64,000 nt of DNA from CAJXYS01 sp913063035 (lineage in GTDB: Bacteria > Pseudomonadota > Alphaproteobacteria > Rhodobacterales > Rhodobacteraceae): contig NZ_JBOCEG010000004.1 of the NCBI RefSeq assembly GCF_050586465.1, forward strand, positions 124,001 through 188,000, written 5' to 3'. The position numbers were made by a program, and so were the translations under genes. This document shows, in pieces, positions 1-8,275 of this stretch (position 1 is the stretch's first letter; each line of letters begins with the position of its first letter). The notes under the pieces were generated by a model. That model made no database searches, was not told where the DNA came from, and saw only the letters and a list, made by a program, of their open reading frames with translations.

Positions 1-198
1 CGGGATCGTTCGCCCGCCCGGTACGTCCCAGTTCTCCGGCACCTCGATCTGGCCGCAGGAGAAGGTCTCGCCAAGGATTTCGCCTTCTGGAACGGGAATG
101 GCGCAGGCCGGTGTCGCATCCTGTGCGCTCGCTGACATGGGATGCAGCAACGCGCAGGCGAAGAGAGCTGAAAGACTTCTGGAAATATTGCTGTTCAT
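1..198 (-). CDS. Secreted alpha/beta hydrolase (S33/TAP-like), N-terminal part only
   Basis: The gene runs off the left edge, so only its first 66 residues are present. Residues 1-25 form a signal peptide (MNSNISRSLSALFACALL, then a cleavage region near ASA-QD). The mature start carries a CGQIEVPENWDVPGGRTI stretch, the Cys-Gly...Val-Pro-x-(5)-Pro-x-Gly-(R/K)-T pattern found at the start of tripeptidyl-aminopeptidase-like alpha/beta hydrolases, just before the first core beta strand. The complete hydrolase at 20013-21950 has the equivalent CGRTKVPRDHELPQGKTL segment, so the two are probably distant paralogues. The catalytic residues lie outside the window, so activity cannot be judged. Confidence 0.6.
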   Translation of the reverse strand, partial: MNSNISRSLSALFACALLHPMSASAQDATPACAIPVPEGEILGETFSCGQIEVPENWDVPGGRTIP

Positions 199-475
199 GC
201 CTGGTCGACCTCCGATTTTTCCCCGGGCCTTACGGTTTGGATGTTTTGCTGCGCAGCAGAGGCTTGCCCAAAAGCGCAGGACGCAGGATGGCCGCGAGAG
301 ATACCCGCGCCGCCGTCGTGGCGACCGGGATGGCTCCGCAGGGTTCAAGACCCCGGACGAGGTGGTACGGGATCCTTGCCGGCCGGGCGGCAGGTCGCGC
401 GGCACATCCGGCCAGGGCAGGCGCGAGCCGTGACAAGCCCCGGCGGAGATCACGGCGCAGGCACCGGACATCTGT

Positions 476-1096
476 TCATTCGCTTTTGACATCGAGGCTC
501 CAGTCGCCTGTTGCCCCGGCCACGTCGGCAAACCGGATCATGAGGTCATCGTCGGACAACGTCACCACGGACAGCTCCGCCGTGCCGCGCCCGGTGTCAA
601 TCACGCTTCCGTCCGTCGCGAAGACCGCGAACCCGATGCTTTCGGCCGTCTCGAAGGACATCGCGATTTCGCGGTCGGCGGGCACATCCACTATCAGGTC
701 AAGGACCTGACCGCGCGAAAGGGTGCCGGCGAACCGCCCCGGCGCCGCGACGGACAGGCGCTCGTTCGCCGCGAAACCGGGGCTTTCCAAGGCGACCGGA
801 TCGGCACCGTACCACGGGCGCAGGAAACGCGCGGCAGCCCAGCCTTCGATCGATCCATCGAGGGCCTCGACCTCGCACCAGTCCTCGTCAGGCGCGCGCA
901 TGCAATCGATGCGGCGGAGCACGGTCCCGTCCTTGAGCCGGGTGAGCCGTTCGGACCCGGTCGTGGGCCCCGCTCTGAGGTTCAGAGACCCGTCAATTGC
1001 CACCGACACGAAATCCGTTTCGGGAAATATCGGCGTGTCCTGCCCCCATAGCGGCGCAGCCGAAGCCAGGAGCGTCGCAAGCACTGCGTATCTCAT
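476..1096 (-). CDS. Exported bacterial SH3 (SH3b) domain protein
   Basis: The 206-residue protein has a signal peptide (MRYAVLATLLASAAPLWG) and an SH3b domain at about residues 28-95, seen in SLNLRAGPTTGSERLTRLKDG, a Cys pair (RIDCMRAPDEDWCEV) and GWAAARFLRPW. SH3b domains usually bind peptidoglycan or other envelope ligands. Residues 105-206 form a beta-rich C-terminal domain in the same place as the conserved C-terminal domain of the SH3b proteins at 2471 and 4485, but much diverged. Its ATG overlaps the stop of the upstream L,D-transpeptidase by 4 bp, so the two are co-transcribed and probably act together at the cell wall. No partner can be named from sequence. Confidence 0.8.
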   Translation of the reverse strand: MRYAVLATLLASAAPLWGQDTPIFPETDFVSVAIDGSLNLRAGPTTGSERLTRLKDGTVLRRIDCMRAPDEDWCEVEALDGSIEGWAAARFLRPWYGADPVALESPGFAANERLSVAAPGRFAGTLSRGQVLDLIVDVPADREIAMSFETAESIGFAVFATDGSVIDTGRGTAELSVVTLSDDDLMIRFADVAGATGDWSLDVKSE

Positions 1097-2094
1097 GGCC
1101 GCGCCCTCGGACGGGGAGAAACGAGGTCGTCACCGGTCATGATAACGAAGTCGTGGCCCGAGCGCCTGTCTGGCGTGGCCGCAAGATCCGAGACAACGAA
1201 GGTCATACCGGGGTGCAGTCGTTCGGCAAGATGGCGGTTGGCAGCACTGGAAAGGCGGAGACGGTTGAGAACCTGTTCTTCGGGCCAGAGCGGGTGCAGC
1301 GGGTCCGCATGGTGTGTGACGCCCATCCATCCCAGCCCTTTGCCCCGTCGCCTTTGCAGCACGAGCACGTGTTCGCCGAGCGGGCCATCTTCGACGAGTC
1401 CGATCTCGTCCTCCATGACCTCGCGCCCATCCTCCATCACGACGATGCGGCGGTCCGCTGCCGTGGCCAGAACGGTGGTGACGGGATATGGCTGTTCGTT
1501 CGTCCAGTCGGCGGGGTGGGATCGCGTTTCAAGACCCGAAACGGCGATCTCCAGCTCCTGTTCCGCGAAGGCATGCAGGACGAGACCGGGATGGATGAGG
1601 TCCCACGGATCGTTATGGGCACCGGACAGGATAACGGGCGTTCCGACATGGGTCACGGTAAACAGTCGACGCGAAAACTCGAGCGGGAGACGAACGCAGC
1701 CGTGGGAAGCCGGATAGCCCGGCAGGTTTCCGGCATGCAGAGCGATCCCATCCCATGTGAGCCGGTTCATGTTCGGCATCGGGGCACCGCCATAGGTCGA
1801 CGATCTGTGGTCGGCGTCCTTTTGCAGAACCGTGAAGACACCTGTCGGCGTCTCGTGCCCGGGTTTGCCGGTGGAACAGGTCGAGACCGCGATCCGCACG
1901 CCGTTCCTGTAAACATGCACCCGCTGCTCCGGGATCGAGGCGATGACCGCCACGGCACCTTGCGGTGACCGTTCCGGATGCCAGGTGAAATCGCCCGGCA
2001 GCATGTTTTCGATATCGATCATCGCCTCATCGGCCAGGGCTATGCTCGAAATGCTCGCGGCGGCACCTGCGAGCATGGTTCGACGTGTCAGCAT
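1093..2094 (-). CDS. L,D-transpeptidase (YkuD domain), Tat-like signal
   Basis: I placed the start at 2094 because AAGAGG lies upstream and the product begins MLTRRTMLAGAAASISSIALA, a twin-arginine-like export signal; a longer reading to 2190 adds only low-complexity residues. The YkuD domain spans about residues 46-157, with His120 (ALHAGN) and the catalytic motif S130-H-G-C133-V-R. These enzymes form 3-3 peptidoglycan cross-links or attach proteins to the wall through the active-site cysteine. Residues 170-333 look like a second, degenerate YkuD-like half without HGC. It is followed by the SH3b gene with a 4-bp overlap. Confidence 0.85.
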   Translation of the reverse strand: MLTRRTMLAGAAASISSIALADEAMIDIENMLPGDFTWHPERSPQGAVAVIASIPEQRVHVYRNGVRIAVSTCSTGKPGHETPTGVFTVLQKDADHRSSTYGGAPMPNMNRLTWDGIALHAGNLPGYPASHGCVRLPLEFSRRLFTVTHVGTPVILSGAHNDPWDLIHPGLVLHAFAEQELEIAVSGLETRSHPADWTNEQPYPVTTVLATAADRRIVVMEDGREVMEDEIGLVEDGPLGEHVLVLQRRRGKGLGWMGVTHHADPLHPLWPEEQVLNRLRLSSAANRHLAERLHPGMTFVVSDLAATPDRRSGHDFVIMTGDDLVSPRPRARP

Positions 2095-2470
2095 GGAGTT
2101 ACCTCTTGGGGCTTTTTCGAGGTGATCATGACCGCGCCACCCTTGAATGTTCCGCTTCGAGCCCGGGCCGTGGATCTCGGGCCCTGGCACCGGCCGCGGC
2201 GCTCCGCGCGGCAGCGTGCGATGGCACCTTCGCGACTTGCGGTTCCCTTTGCGGCGTCCACCTCAGGCCTCCGGGTCAATGCGCGGCGCGCCGTCGATCC
2301 GCGACTGCACGGCATGCGTCCGTCTCGCCGAGGCCATCGCTGCTTCCGGTTCCACGCGTTTCGACACACCCCGCCACGGCCCCGTGGGCGCCGCACCAAA
2401 CGCCGGTTTCATCAGCTGCTTCATCCTGTCCCGCCCCCTGCTGCCTCGGCTGGCTGGCTACAATCCCTGC
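2095..2470. other. Intergenic region upstream of the L,D-transpeptidase
   Basis: This 376-bp stretch separates the SH3b gene ending at 2471 from the L,D-transpeptidase start at 2094. It holds one possible small leftward reading frame (2263-2424, listed separately). I saw no convincing promoter or T-tailed terminator in it. The longer reading frames crossing it on both strands are arginine/proline-rich and behave like GC-driven shadows. Confidence 0.4.
2263..2424 (-). CDS. Possible small protein, 53 residues, unknown function
   Basis: A short leftward reading frame starts at an ATG preceded by a purine-rich GGGGGCGGGACAGG and ends at a TGA about 170 bp before the L,D-transpeptidase. It begins MKQLMKPAFGAAPTGPWRG and ends with RIDGAPRIDPEA. 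Most third codon positions are G or C, in line with neighbouring genes, and the composition is less arginine-heavy than typical shadow frames. It has no signal peptide or membrane segment. I do not recognise it, and conservation is unknown. Confidence 0.3.
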   Translation of the reverse strand: MKQLMKPAFGAAPTGPWRGVSKRVEPEAAMASARRTHAVQSRIDGAPRIDPEA

Positions 2471-3610
2471 TCACTCGATACCGAAAATGACGTCAAAAGC
2501 CTCGGGGCGGCTGCTCCCATTTGCCACTTCGACCCTGTGATCGCCCGACCGGAACAGTTGTCCGCGATATTCCTTGGACGGCCCGCCGCGATCGAGCAGC
2601 GACCCGGTCGGAGTGTACATCCGCCAGGACATGTTCGGGCCGCTTGCGGCAAGACGGAAGTAGAGGGTCTGGCCGCTGCGCGCGTTGAGCACGTAGGTCA
2701 CCGATGTCCCGGCCGCGAGCTGGTCGGTCAGCTCGGTGCCGGTGCTTCCGGATGGAAACGAGACGCGCTGCATCCGCGATGCGCTGGGCAGTTGCGTCGC
2801 CTGTCCGGACTGGCCCGTCAGGAACCGGGCATTGACCCAGCCGCGTTCGCGCATGTCGGTCTGCATCTCGATCTGGCACCAGCGCGCGCTGCCCCGCGTC
2901 TCGCAGCCGAGGTTGCGGACCTGGGCACCGTTACCGAGGACACCGACAATGCGATGATTGGTGCCGGGTCCTGCGCGCACATTCAGCACATCGTTTTCGG
3001 GCACCCCGATGACCGTTTCCAGCGGGCCGGACGCGGGCGGCGGGGTCGATCCGGCGAGCGTCAGGTAACGGCCTGCCACCCAGCCGCGTTCGCGCATGTC
3101 CGTCATCATCTCGATTTGACACCAGCGGGTGTTGCCCTGCATCTGGCATCCGAGATTGCGGACGGATGTGCCGTTGGTCAGCGCGCCCACGATCGCGTTG
3201 CCGGTGCCGGGTCCGCTGCGGACGTTGAGCGTATCGCCGCCGCGCAGGCCGGTAACCTGGACGATGCTGCCCTGGCCCGGGTTCCCGCTGCCCGGCAGGT
3301 AGGCGTTCTGGACACGGCCCTCCGCGAAGAACTGGATCATGCGACGCCCATCCGGCGCGTAAGAACAGGCGAAATCCTCGAAGCGCGTTTCGAGGAAAAT
3401 CCGGCCGTTGATCGCATGCGTGCCATCGACGCGCTGGCCGTTGTACTGCATGTCCGTGCGCGCGTTGAAATCGCGGAAGTAGCTCTGCCCGGTGCTCGAG
3501 CACTCGTTCAGCATGAACTCCTGCGATTGTGCGGTCGCAATGCCGCCCTGCATGCCGCCGGCAAACGCGATCACGACCAGGACCTTCCGAAGGAAGCTGA
3601 AATCACCCAC
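2471..3610 (-). CDS. Exported protein with two SH3b domains and a C-terminal beta domain
   Basis: The 379-residue product has an N-terminal signal (residues about 8-28). Two SH3b repeats follow at about 116-186 and 197-266, each with LNVR(S/A)GPGT, a paired NLGC...RWCQIEM and the shared stretch TDMRERGWV. The C-terminal 100 residues (about 281-379: RVSFPSGSTGTELTDQL to DVIFGIE) are closely related to the end of the protein at 4485-5405. That domain, with its YFRLAA and SGDHRVEV motifs, resembles a small jelly-roll (PPC-like) module, which is an inference. The order (signal, unknown N-terminal region with cysteines, SH3b twice, C-domain) suggests an envelope-binding protein. Confidence 0.8.
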   Translation of the reverse strand: MGDFSFLRKVLVVIAFAGGMQGGIATAQSQEFMLNECSSTGQSYFRDFNARTDMQYNGQRVDGTHAINGRIFLETRFEDFACSYAPDGRRMIQFFAEGRVQNAYLPGSGNPGQGSIVQVTGLRGGDTLNVRSGPGTGNAIVGALTNGTSVRNLGCQMQGNTRWCQIEMMTDMRERGWVAGRYLTLAGSTPPPASGPLETVIGVPENDVLNVRAGPGTNHRIVGVLGNGAQVRNLGCETRGSARWCQIEMQTDMRERGWVNARFLTGQSGQATQLPSASRMQRVSFPSGSTGTELTDQLAAGTSVTYVLNARSGQTLYFRLAASGPNMSWRMYTPTGSLLDRGGPSKEYRGQLFRSGDHRVEVANGSSRPEAFDVIFGIE

Positions 3611-3622
3611 GGTCGAGCCCCC

Positions 3623-3979
3623 TCAGTTCGCCGCCTTGCGGATCAGACGGACGATCAGGATCAAGGCGACAGCGCCGATCAGGGCCGCGATGAAGCCGCC
3701 GAACGTGCCACCGATCGAAATGCCGAGGAGCGGCAGGACATAGCCGGCGAGGATCGAGCCGCCGATCCCGGCGGCGATGTTGCCCAGCAGTCCCGACCCG
3801 TGCCCCGCGACGATGAGGCCCGCGAGCCAGCCCACGATTGCACCGATGATGATCAAGAGAAGCAGGCCGATGATGCCGCCGACAGCGGCGCCGACGGCTT
3901 GTGCCGATTCGTCTTGTGCGAAGGCCGCGCTGGCCGGAACCAGGAGCGCGGGCAAGAGATATGCAGAACGGTGAAGCAT
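3623..3979 (-). CDS. GlsB/YeaQ/YmgE-like transglycosylase-associated membrane protein
   Basis: This 118-residue protein starts with a cleavable-looking signal (MLHRSAYLLPALLVPASAAFA) followed by three hydrophobic, glycine-rich helices. GWLAGLIVAGHGSGLLGNI is the hallmark of the GlsB/YeaQ/YmgE family, and the C-terminus ends in a short basic tail. The family consists of small stress-associated inner-membrane proteins without an assigned activity. The extra N-terminal signal is longer than in the roughly 80-residue classic members. It lies 12 bp downstream of the double-SH3b gene start and probably shares its transcript. Confidence 0.75.
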   Translation of the reverse strand: MLHRSAYLLPALLVPASAAFAQDESAQAVGAAVGGIIGLLLLIIIGAIVGWLAGLIVAGHGSGLLGNIAAGIGGSILAGYVLPLLGISIGGTFGGFIAALIGAVALILIVRLIRKAAN

Positions 3980-4084
3980 TCTTTGTTCCTTTTCGGTGGT
4001 CTGGCCGCCAGTGGCCTTGGATCGAAATCCGTCTGTGATGCCTGCGCCGAGGCTCTGTCGGCCCCGGCGCAGGTCAAGGTTTCG

Positions 4085-4429
4085 TCAAAGGGTGCCCTCG
4101 CTGCCCATGAACATGACGGACGGGTTTCTGCCGTCGTCCGAGACAAGGCAGCGCCAGGGCGCGCCGTTCGCCCCGACCCGCATGTAGACCGCGCTGTTGG
4201 CCTGCGAGAATTCGGAGCCCACGACCCGCACGCCGCCGGTGGTTTGCGATGCAAGCAGGTTGCGGCAGGCATTCACTGCCGCGTCGCTGGCGTCGAAGAC
4301 GCCTTCGATGAATGGTGGCGCGCCGGCCGCGACGTCCATTTGTCCGCCCGATGACGTGCCCGAGGTTTCGACACAGGCCGCCAAGGACGCAAGCGCGCCT
4401 AGGCCAATGGCTATCTTCAGTGAATTCAT
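4085..4429 (-). CDS. Small lipoprotein, unknown function
   Basis: The 114-residue product has a lipoprotein signal with the lipobox LAAC at residues 16-19, followed by a Ser/Gly-rich linker. The mature domain contains two further cysteines (NACRNLL and WRCLVSDDG) and the pattern AVYMRVGANGAPWRCLVSDDG, which looks like a small extracytoplasmic domain in which a variable segment precedes a conserved Trp-Arg-Cys core. I do not recognise a named family with certainty. It sits between the GlsB-like gene and the SH3b gene at 4485, in the same orientation. Confidence 0.7.
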   Translation of the reverse strand: MNSLKIAIGLGALASLAACVETSGTSSGGQMDVAAGAPPFIEGVFDASDAAVNACRNLLASQTTGGVRVVGSEFSQANSAVYMRVGANGAPWRCLVSDDGRNPSVMFMGSEGTL

Positions 4430-4484
4430 GGTACCTTTTCCTATGGTTTCAACGACTTACCGTCTCTGATCAGCCTTGCATCGT

Positions 4485-5405
4485 TCAGTTGATCCCGAAG
4501 ATCACGTTGTAGGACTGGGCGCTGTTGGACGTGTTGTAGACCTCGATCGTGTGATCGCCGGATTGCCAGAGCTGGGTCCGAAACTCGGTGTCGGCCCCGA
4601 TTTCGTCCTGCATGACCGACCCATCGGGGTTGTAGACCACGTAGGTCATGCCCGAACCGTTGGCCGCGAGCCGGAAATAGAGATCCTGTCCGCTCCGCGC
4701 GCCCAGCACGTAACGCCGCGACCCGCCTGCCTCGAGGCTGTCGGTGAATTCCGTCCCCGTTTCCCCCCGCGGAAACTGCACCCGTTCGACGGTATGGCTG
4801 GCCATGCCGCTTTCGACCACCGGCGTCGCGCGCGCGGCGCGGACCGGGCCGCTCGCCTCGGTCAGGAAGTCGCTGGCCGCCCATCCGGAAGCATCGCCAT
4901 CGGCGATGTGACACCAGGTGCGCCCCTCGCTCTGCTGGCAGCCGAGGTTTTCAACGACGGTGCCGCTCGGCAGCTTGCCCACGATCACCGCCGCGGTCGA
5001 CGGCGCAGACCGCACGTTCAGACGGCCGGTCACGCTGACCTCGAAATGGTCGGGGCCGCCGGCCCCTGCCATGCTGTCGAACGGTGCGGGACCTGAGTCA
5101 TGGAACAAAATGGTGCAGAAACCACCTGCGCTCCCCGGCGGTTCGAACCTGACGTGCAGGCCGCTTCCGTCTTCTTCCGTGCTGATCGGGAACGTGATGC
5201 CGCCCGCCGTGGCTTCGAAGTAATGCTGGTTGAACATGACGACGCTGGCCGGGGTCCCGTTGACCCGTACGTTCCCGGCGGGGTCAGAGCCGATGGTGAT
5301 GCCCGTGGGGCATTGCGCGGTAAAGACAGGCATGTCCGCCAGGGCGCCGGTTGCGACCGACATCGCCGCACCCCAGGCGGCTGACAGGATGATCTTTCTA
5401 TTCAT
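4485..5405 (-). CDS. Exported SH3b protein, C-domain paralogue of the 2471 gene
   Basis: The start at 5405 is supported by AAAGAGGAC and a signal peptide (MNRKIILSAAWGAAMSVATGALA). The 306-residue product has an N-terminal beta-rich region (25-118), one SH3b domain (about 120-185: GRLNVRSAPSTAAVIVGKL, then NLGCQQSEGRTWCHI) and the C-terminal domain (about 207-306) shared with the protein at 2471-3610; both end in VIFGI plus one residue. An upstream extension to 5573 is open but not credible. Its start codon overlaps the stop of a possible small upstream gene. Confidence 0.8.
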   Translation of the reverse strand: MNRKIILSAAWGAAMSVATGALADMPVFTAQCPTGITIGSDPAGNVRVNGTPASVVMFNQHYFEATAGGITFPISTEEDGSGLHVRFEPPGSAGGFCTILFHDSGPAPFDSMAGAGGPDHFEVSVTGRLNVRSAPSTAAVIVGKLPSGTVVENLGCQQSEGRTWCHIADGDASGWAASDFLTEASGPVRAARATPVVESGMASHTVERVQFPRGETGTEFTDSLEAGGSRRYVLGARSGQDLYFRLAANGSGMTYVVYNPDGSVMQDEIGADTEFRTQLWQSGDHTIEVYNTSNSAQSYNVIFGIN

Positions 5406-5811
5406 GTCTGGACGTCCTCTTTGGGTTGAATAAATGTTGCAGCCCAGCCGGCGGGTCTGACCGGATCTGGAGTCTCGTCGCGCGGCTTTCGCGGAGGACC
5501 CCGATGATCCCTTCGCCCTGAGACTCCGGGCCGTCACCGGGGCACGCCACCCGCGCCGTTGCCACGAGACCATCGATCACGGGATCACCGCCATGCACCC
5601 GCGCGCTGCCCCGAAAGCGGCTGCAGCCGGTCGTGCCCGCGACTGCATCATCGGCTGGGACCTGCACCGAGGCGGCGGCGCGCGGCGCTGGATCGTTCGG
5701 TCGAACAGACTGCAACCCGGCGGCGTGGGCCTTTGCGGACAGCAATGCAGCGCAACCGCCGACGATGACCCCGGTGGCGCGGTACCCGGTGTCTGGGGTC
5801 GCCCTGGCCAT
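5398..5811 (-). CDS. Possible small exported protein upstream of the SH3b gene
   Basis: A leftward reading frame ends at a TAG overlapping the ATG of the SH3b gene (ATGAATAG). From the ATG at 5811 it begins MARATPDTGYRATGVIVGGC, continuing AALLSAKAHA, which is a plausible signal peptide. The rest is a 110-residue region without recognised motifs, containing two cysteines. Third-position GC is roughly three-quarters, as in the neighbours. The ATG at 5865 would add 18 residues. No strong ribosome site is visible at either start. The overlap with the next gene favours a real gene; the lack of family similarity argues against it. Confidence 0.3.
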   Translation of the reverse strand: MARATPDTGYRATGVIVGGCAALLSAKAHAAGLQSVRPNDPAPRAAASVQVPADDAVAGTTGCSRFRGSARVHGGDPVIDGLVATARVACPGDGPESQGEGIIGVLRESRATRLQIRSDPPAGLQHLFNPKRTSRHE

Positions 5812-5865
5812 CGTTATCCCGTCGGCCTTTGTCGGAATGCTCACTGGTCCGTAGCTCACTTTCAT

Positions 5866-6230
5866 TGGGTGAGGCGCCGCGCGGCTTTCAGTCAGATCAG
5901 AGAATGGCTCTGGAACTATGTCTCCACTCCACATTCGCGTGCGTTGCCTTGCCACAAAAGGGCGGAAACATGCGTTTGGCGGCTTAAGTTGCCGGTCCCC
6001 CGAAAAATCGTCCGGAGCGTTGCAGACCGCCTGCGGACCCCGGCGCGAAGCTTCCGCAGCGCGGCCTCTGCGTTCTCTGCAGGGGCACGCACCGCGGCCG
6101 CCGGTTGCAGTCGTCGCGATCGGGTGGAGAGAAGCCTTTTGTGCTGGCAAACCGGCTGGCGAGGGGCCGCGTCGCCGCGCGTCCGGCAGCGCCGGAGGCG
6201 AGATCCTCCGAGGACCGGAGGCTGTCGACC
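5866..6230. other. Non-coding stretch between AraC regulator and SH3b cluster
   Basis: This 365-bp region lies between the 3' end of the AraC-type gene and the leftward SH3b/L,D-transpeptidase cluster. It should hold the promoter for that cluster. The part around 5890-5990 is the least GC-rich section, but I could not fix -35/-10 elements. I saw no RNA gene. Confidence 0.35.
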
Positions 6231-7307
6231 CTAGCGAAGAACCTCGAAAAACTTCCGGGCTTTCTGCAAGTCGCAGTGATCGGCCTGTTCAACCGCGGAG
6301 ACCTGTTCGGCGTTCGGGTCAGCGGGCGCCCCCATGCCGAGGACGTCGCTCGGGTTGTATCCGAATTCCCGCCTGAACATCTTGCTGAACGTGTGGATCG
6401 ACGAGAAGCCTGTCGCCTCCGCGACCGCGCCGACCCGCCCCCAACCGGGTTTCTCGCTGATCAACAGCCGGAATGCGGCATTGAGCCTGCGTTGATAGAT
6501 GAAGCGGGCCAGGCCGCCATAGTCTTCGAAATCGCGATACAGCGTTGCCCGGGAACACCCGGATTTCGCAACAATTCGTGCGACGTCCAGCTCGGGATCG
6601 GCCATCGCGTTTTCGACCCACTCGCCAATGGCCTGTCGCCGGGCCTCTTGCATGCTGCGGTCGGTGGAGCACCGAACCGATCCCTCGAGAATGATCCGGA
6701 GCCTGTGGATCAGATCGTCCAGGCCGGCCGGTCCCTGCGGGGCGCCGTTATCCGTACCGACCGCGACGCTGCGTATCAGCGCCGTGCTGAGAATGCGTCC
6801 CTCCAGGCTGTCACCCGAGAAATCCAGGCAGGGTCCGCAGCGTTCGGGATCGAATCCGATCTCGGCATGGGACACGAATAGGTTGATTTGGTGATTTGCC
6901 TTGGAGATTTCCGCGATGGGTCGGGATTGGTCGATCAGGTAAACCGAGCCGGGCAGCAGGGTATAGGTTTCATTTCCGGCAATGACGCGGCTGCCTCCGG
7001 AAAAGTAGTAGCGCAGCTTGAGGTAAGCCTGTTTGTCGTTGGCCACGTGCGCGGGTTCGCGGAACTTGACGTTATCTGTGCATTTGAAATCCGACAGGAT
7101 ACAGCCGTCGCCTGCCCACATTCTGGAGATCATCCGGAATTTCCGGGCGGGCTTCGGTGGCACGCCGAGCCGATACGTTCCGCGGGTCGCTTCGCGCCAG
7201 AAATCGAAGGACGCCTCGTTGCCGAGATCCATTGTCGAGATCAAGGCCGGTTCGCTCTGGTTCACGTCTGGCACGGATTCGAAGCTCCACTGGCGTGTTG
7301 CGATCAT
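6231..7307 (-). CDS. AraC-family transcriptional regulator
   Basis: The product carries an N-terminal AraC-binding-like domain (FDFWREATRGTYRL near residue 34 onward) and a C-terminal double helix-turn-helix. Helix-turn-helix landmarks are VARIVAKSGCSRATLYRDF and GFSSIHTFSKMFRREFGYNP, the second being the family signature. This layout is typical of effector-responsive activators. I chose the ATG at 7307, just before the first domain; a GTG at 7391 would add 28 proline/glycine-rich residues, and neither has a strong ribosome site. It is divergent from the XRE-type gene at 7619. The target is unknown; the leftward envelope cluster or the gene itself are candidates. Confidence 0.8.
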   Translation of the reverse strand: MIATRQWSFESVPDVNQSEPALISTMDLGNEASFDFWREATRGTYRLGVPPKPARKFRMISRMWAGDGCILSDFKCTDNVKFREPAHVANDKQAYLKLRYYFSGGSRVIAGNETYTLLPGSVYLIDQSRPIAEISKANHQINLFVSHAEIGFDPERCGPCLDFSGDSLEGRILSTALIRSVAVGTDNGAPQGPAGLDDLIHRLRIILEGSVRCSTDRSMQEARRQAIGEWVENAMADPELDVARIVAKSGCSRATLYRDFEDYGGLARFIYQRRLNAAFRLLISEKPGWGRVGAVAEATGFSSIHTFSKMFRREFGYNPSDVLGMGAPADPNAEQVSAVEQADHCDLQKARKFFEVLR

Positions 7308-7618
7308 TCTAGGCAAGAAACCGGTCCCGGGGAAGAACAGGACTTTGTCGGGCGCGCGCAACCCGCGATGCGGGCCGTGCGGGCCGGTCACGCGGCGCTG
7401 CCGGGGTCCTGATCGCGGGCCTCACACCCGTGGCGCCGAACCGAACCCCGAAAAAACCGCGATCCCGGCGCCGCACCTGTTCATGTTGAGACGTAGGAAC
7501 AAAGATTCCCTATCCCAAAGTTGGTAAAATCGGTTTCAAGTGACAATCGTCGTTACGCCGACCGCAGGCCCCGTGACCATGCGCGGCCGGCGTGGCCATC
7601 ACCTCGAAGGAGGGGCCT
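7308..7618. promoter_or_regulatory. Divergent intergenic region between AraC and XRE regulators
   Basis: The 311-bp gap between two divergently transcribed regulators must hold both promoters. Around 7484-7545 the base composition drops in GC (TTGAGACGTAGGAACAAAG, then TTGGTAAAATCGG), which is the likely promoter core for the rightward gene, but no hexamer pair matches well enough to fix. A strong ribosome site (GAAGGAGG, about 7606-7613) sits just before the TTG at 7619. Confidence 0.4.
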
Positions 7619-8275
7619 TTGGAAGGATCACGGATCCGGGAACTGCGTCGGCGGCTGGGTGTTACCCAGCAGGAACTTGCATGCAGGATCGACGTGGACC
7701 AAGGCACGGTGAGCCGCTGGGAGCGCGGTGTCGAGCGCCCGCGCCCTGCCAGGATGGCGAAGCTTCATACGCTTCTGTTGCGCGACGAGGAACGACGCCA
7801 GGTCAAGAAAAGCATCGCCGTCGTTCGTCATGATTTTCTGCCGGCGACCCTGCTGGACGAGAACTTGCGCCTGATCGAGGCCTCTGCATCCGCGGAAAGA
7901 CTGTTTCGAGATCGCGGCCAGAAGCTGTCGCAACTCATGGGGGTCAGCTTCGAAAGCTACGCCGATCGCATGGGGGTCCCGACCCTGATGGCGCATGTGC
8001 GCGAGTCGGGCTTGCTGCGCGGGGACGCGCTGTTCTTCCGATTTGTCGTGAATGCCTATGGAAAGGGCAATGCGACCGTGTGGGAACCTGTGTTCGAGGA
8101 CGGCCGATTGGTCTGCGTTCTCAATTATGTCGCCGCGATGTTTTCGTTTCCGGCCAATGACGAATTCACGATTGAGCTGGTCGATTTCGTGCCGGGCGAG
8201 GATCCCTCGGAGGTGACCCAGCTGCATCGTGGGCCCCGTATGGCGACATTTGAAAACAGGCCGCACTGGATGTGA
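7619..8275 (+). CDS. XRE-family HTH regulator with C-terminal sensory-like domain
   Basis: The start is a TTG at 7619, set by an excellent AAGGAGG a few bases upstream; a GTG at 7592 is in frame but lacks this. Residues 5-60 are an XRE helix-turn-helix (IRELRRRLGVTQQELACRI, then VDQGTVSRWERG). Residues 65-218 resemble a PAS-like fold (LLDENLRLIEASASAERLF), which suggests ligand or redox sensing, though this is inference. Related regulators carry a PAS domain after the HTH. The next gene downstream is a transglutaminase-like peptidase after a 195-bp gap. Confidence 0.75.
   Translation: MEGSRIRELRRRLGVTQQELACRIDVDQGTVSRWERGVERPRPARMAKLHTLLLRDEERRQVKKSIAVVRHDFLPATLLDENLRLIEASASAERLFRDRGQKLSQLMGVSFESYADRMGVPTLMAHVRESGLLRGDALFFRFVVNAYGKGNATVWEPVFEDGRLVCVLNYVAAMFSFPANDEFTIELVDFVPGEDPSEVTQLHRGPRMATFENRPHWM

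Noticed and set aside
2147..4354. A 735-residue rightward frame across the SH3b genes
   Set aside because: It runs antisense to genes with signal peptides and paralogous domains; no domain is seen in it.
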